NCBI RefSeq assembly: GCF_002222615.2
Contig: NZ_CP022412.2
Coordinates: 992,001 to 1,056,000, forward strand
From: Bacteroides caccae
GTDB lineage: Bacteria > Bacteroidota > Bacteroidia > Bacteroidales > Bacteroidaceae
Reading direction: 5' to 3'
DNA length: 64,000 nucleotides
Positions 63,848 through 64,000 of the stretch are shown in pieces. The notes beneath the pieces are model-generated. The model worked only from the letters and a program-made list of their open reading frames with translations. It was not told the origin of the DNA and ran no database searches. How positions within the stretch are numbered: position 1 is the first letter of the stretch; each line of letters begins with the position of its first letter. The position numbers were made by a program, and so were the translations under genes.

Positions 63848-64000
63848 CACTTTCCTCTGTACTCTTGTGGTGACTGATTGAAACAGGCTTTGAAGCAATG
63901 CCGGAAGTAACGTAGAGAACTGAATCCTGCCTGATAGGCTATTTCCGTGATTTGTAGCTCGGGATGATTTCTCAACAGTTCTGCTGCGTATTTCAGGCGG
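63847..64000 (-). CDS. AraC-type regulator, C-terminal end (gene continues past window)
   Basis: The minus-strand frame runs from the window edge to TGA at 63847-63849. It reads LKYAAELLRNHPELQITEIA, then YQAGFSSLRYFRHCFKACFN and QSPQEYRGK, the second helix-turn-helix of the AraC family. Only about 51 residues are visible. The N-terminus outside the window decides whether it is a plain AraC regulator or a hybrid two-component sensor of the type that controls many SusCD loci. Its place next to locus 2, which lacks a FecR/ECF pair, makes it a good candidate for that locus's regulator. Confidence 0.85.
   Translation of the reverse strand, partial: RLKYAAELLRNHPELQITEIAYQAGFSSLRYFRHCFKACFNQSPQEYRGK

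Overview
The window is chromosomal DNA from a gut Bacteroides species; the exact species cannot be fixed from sequence alone. The reasons are two SusC/SusD-type outer-membrane import loci, an ECF sigma/FecR pair feeding a SusC with a signalling N-domain, many lipoprotein signal peptides, families largely confined to the phylum (DUF3836, DUF4843, PKD-like lipoproteins, S46 and S9 peptidases), and promoters of the Bacteroides type (TTG, about 19 bases, TAnnTTTG). No rRNA, tRNA, CRISPR array, phage or conventional insertion sequence was seen.

Layout. 1-2510: the 3' part of a LytS-type sensor kinase with its LytTR response regulator. 2604-14473: a mostly minus-strand housekeeping block (polA, a polyprenyl diphosphate synthase on the plus strand, DUF1266, deoC, a MazG-like pyrophosphohydrolase, dtd, uvrC, apt, mnmG). 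A near-perfect parS site lies between apt and mnmG. 14474-15715 is a 1.24-kb non-coding region with a candidate small RNA and two kinds of repeat. 15716-33079: one long plus-strand locus (ECF sigma, FecR anti-sigma, SusC, SusD, DUF4843 and PKD-like lipoproteins, three S9 peptidases, a lipocalin-like protein) that looks built for peptides rather than glycans. 33199-47464: housekeeping and accessory genes (ybeY, an SpmA/SpmB-type protein, ruvB, a flippase, DUF389, a DPP7-type peptidase, a DEAD-box helicase, PfkB kinase, SIS isomerase, LOG protein, M16 peptidase). Between ruvB and the flippase sits a small DUF559 nuclease gene bounded by 67-bp perfect inverted repeats. 47679-63761: a second SusC/SusD locus with DUF2264 and GH88 genes divergent from SusC, SusD, two M60 metallopeptidases, a heparinase II/III-like lyase and a GH109-like lipoprotein. 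The last bases hold the end of an AraC-type regulator on the minus strand.

How the genes work together. Locus 1 has a complete trans-envelope signalling chain (SusC signalling domain, FecR, ECF sigma) and three exported serine peptidases, fitting sensing, import and trimming of peptides. Locus 2 combines peptidases of the mucin-cleaving M60 type with enzymes for uronate-containing chains and alpha-GalNAc, fitting attack on a glycosylated protein such as a proteoglycan or mucin; the substrate is inferred.

Most unusual points: the DUF559 cassette with hairpin-bearing inverted repeats; two intergenic arrays at 15211 and 34971 that share an exact 22-bp period and the same palindrome layout but have unrelated arm sequences; the parS site beside mnmG; and nested inverted repeats at 7891-8075.
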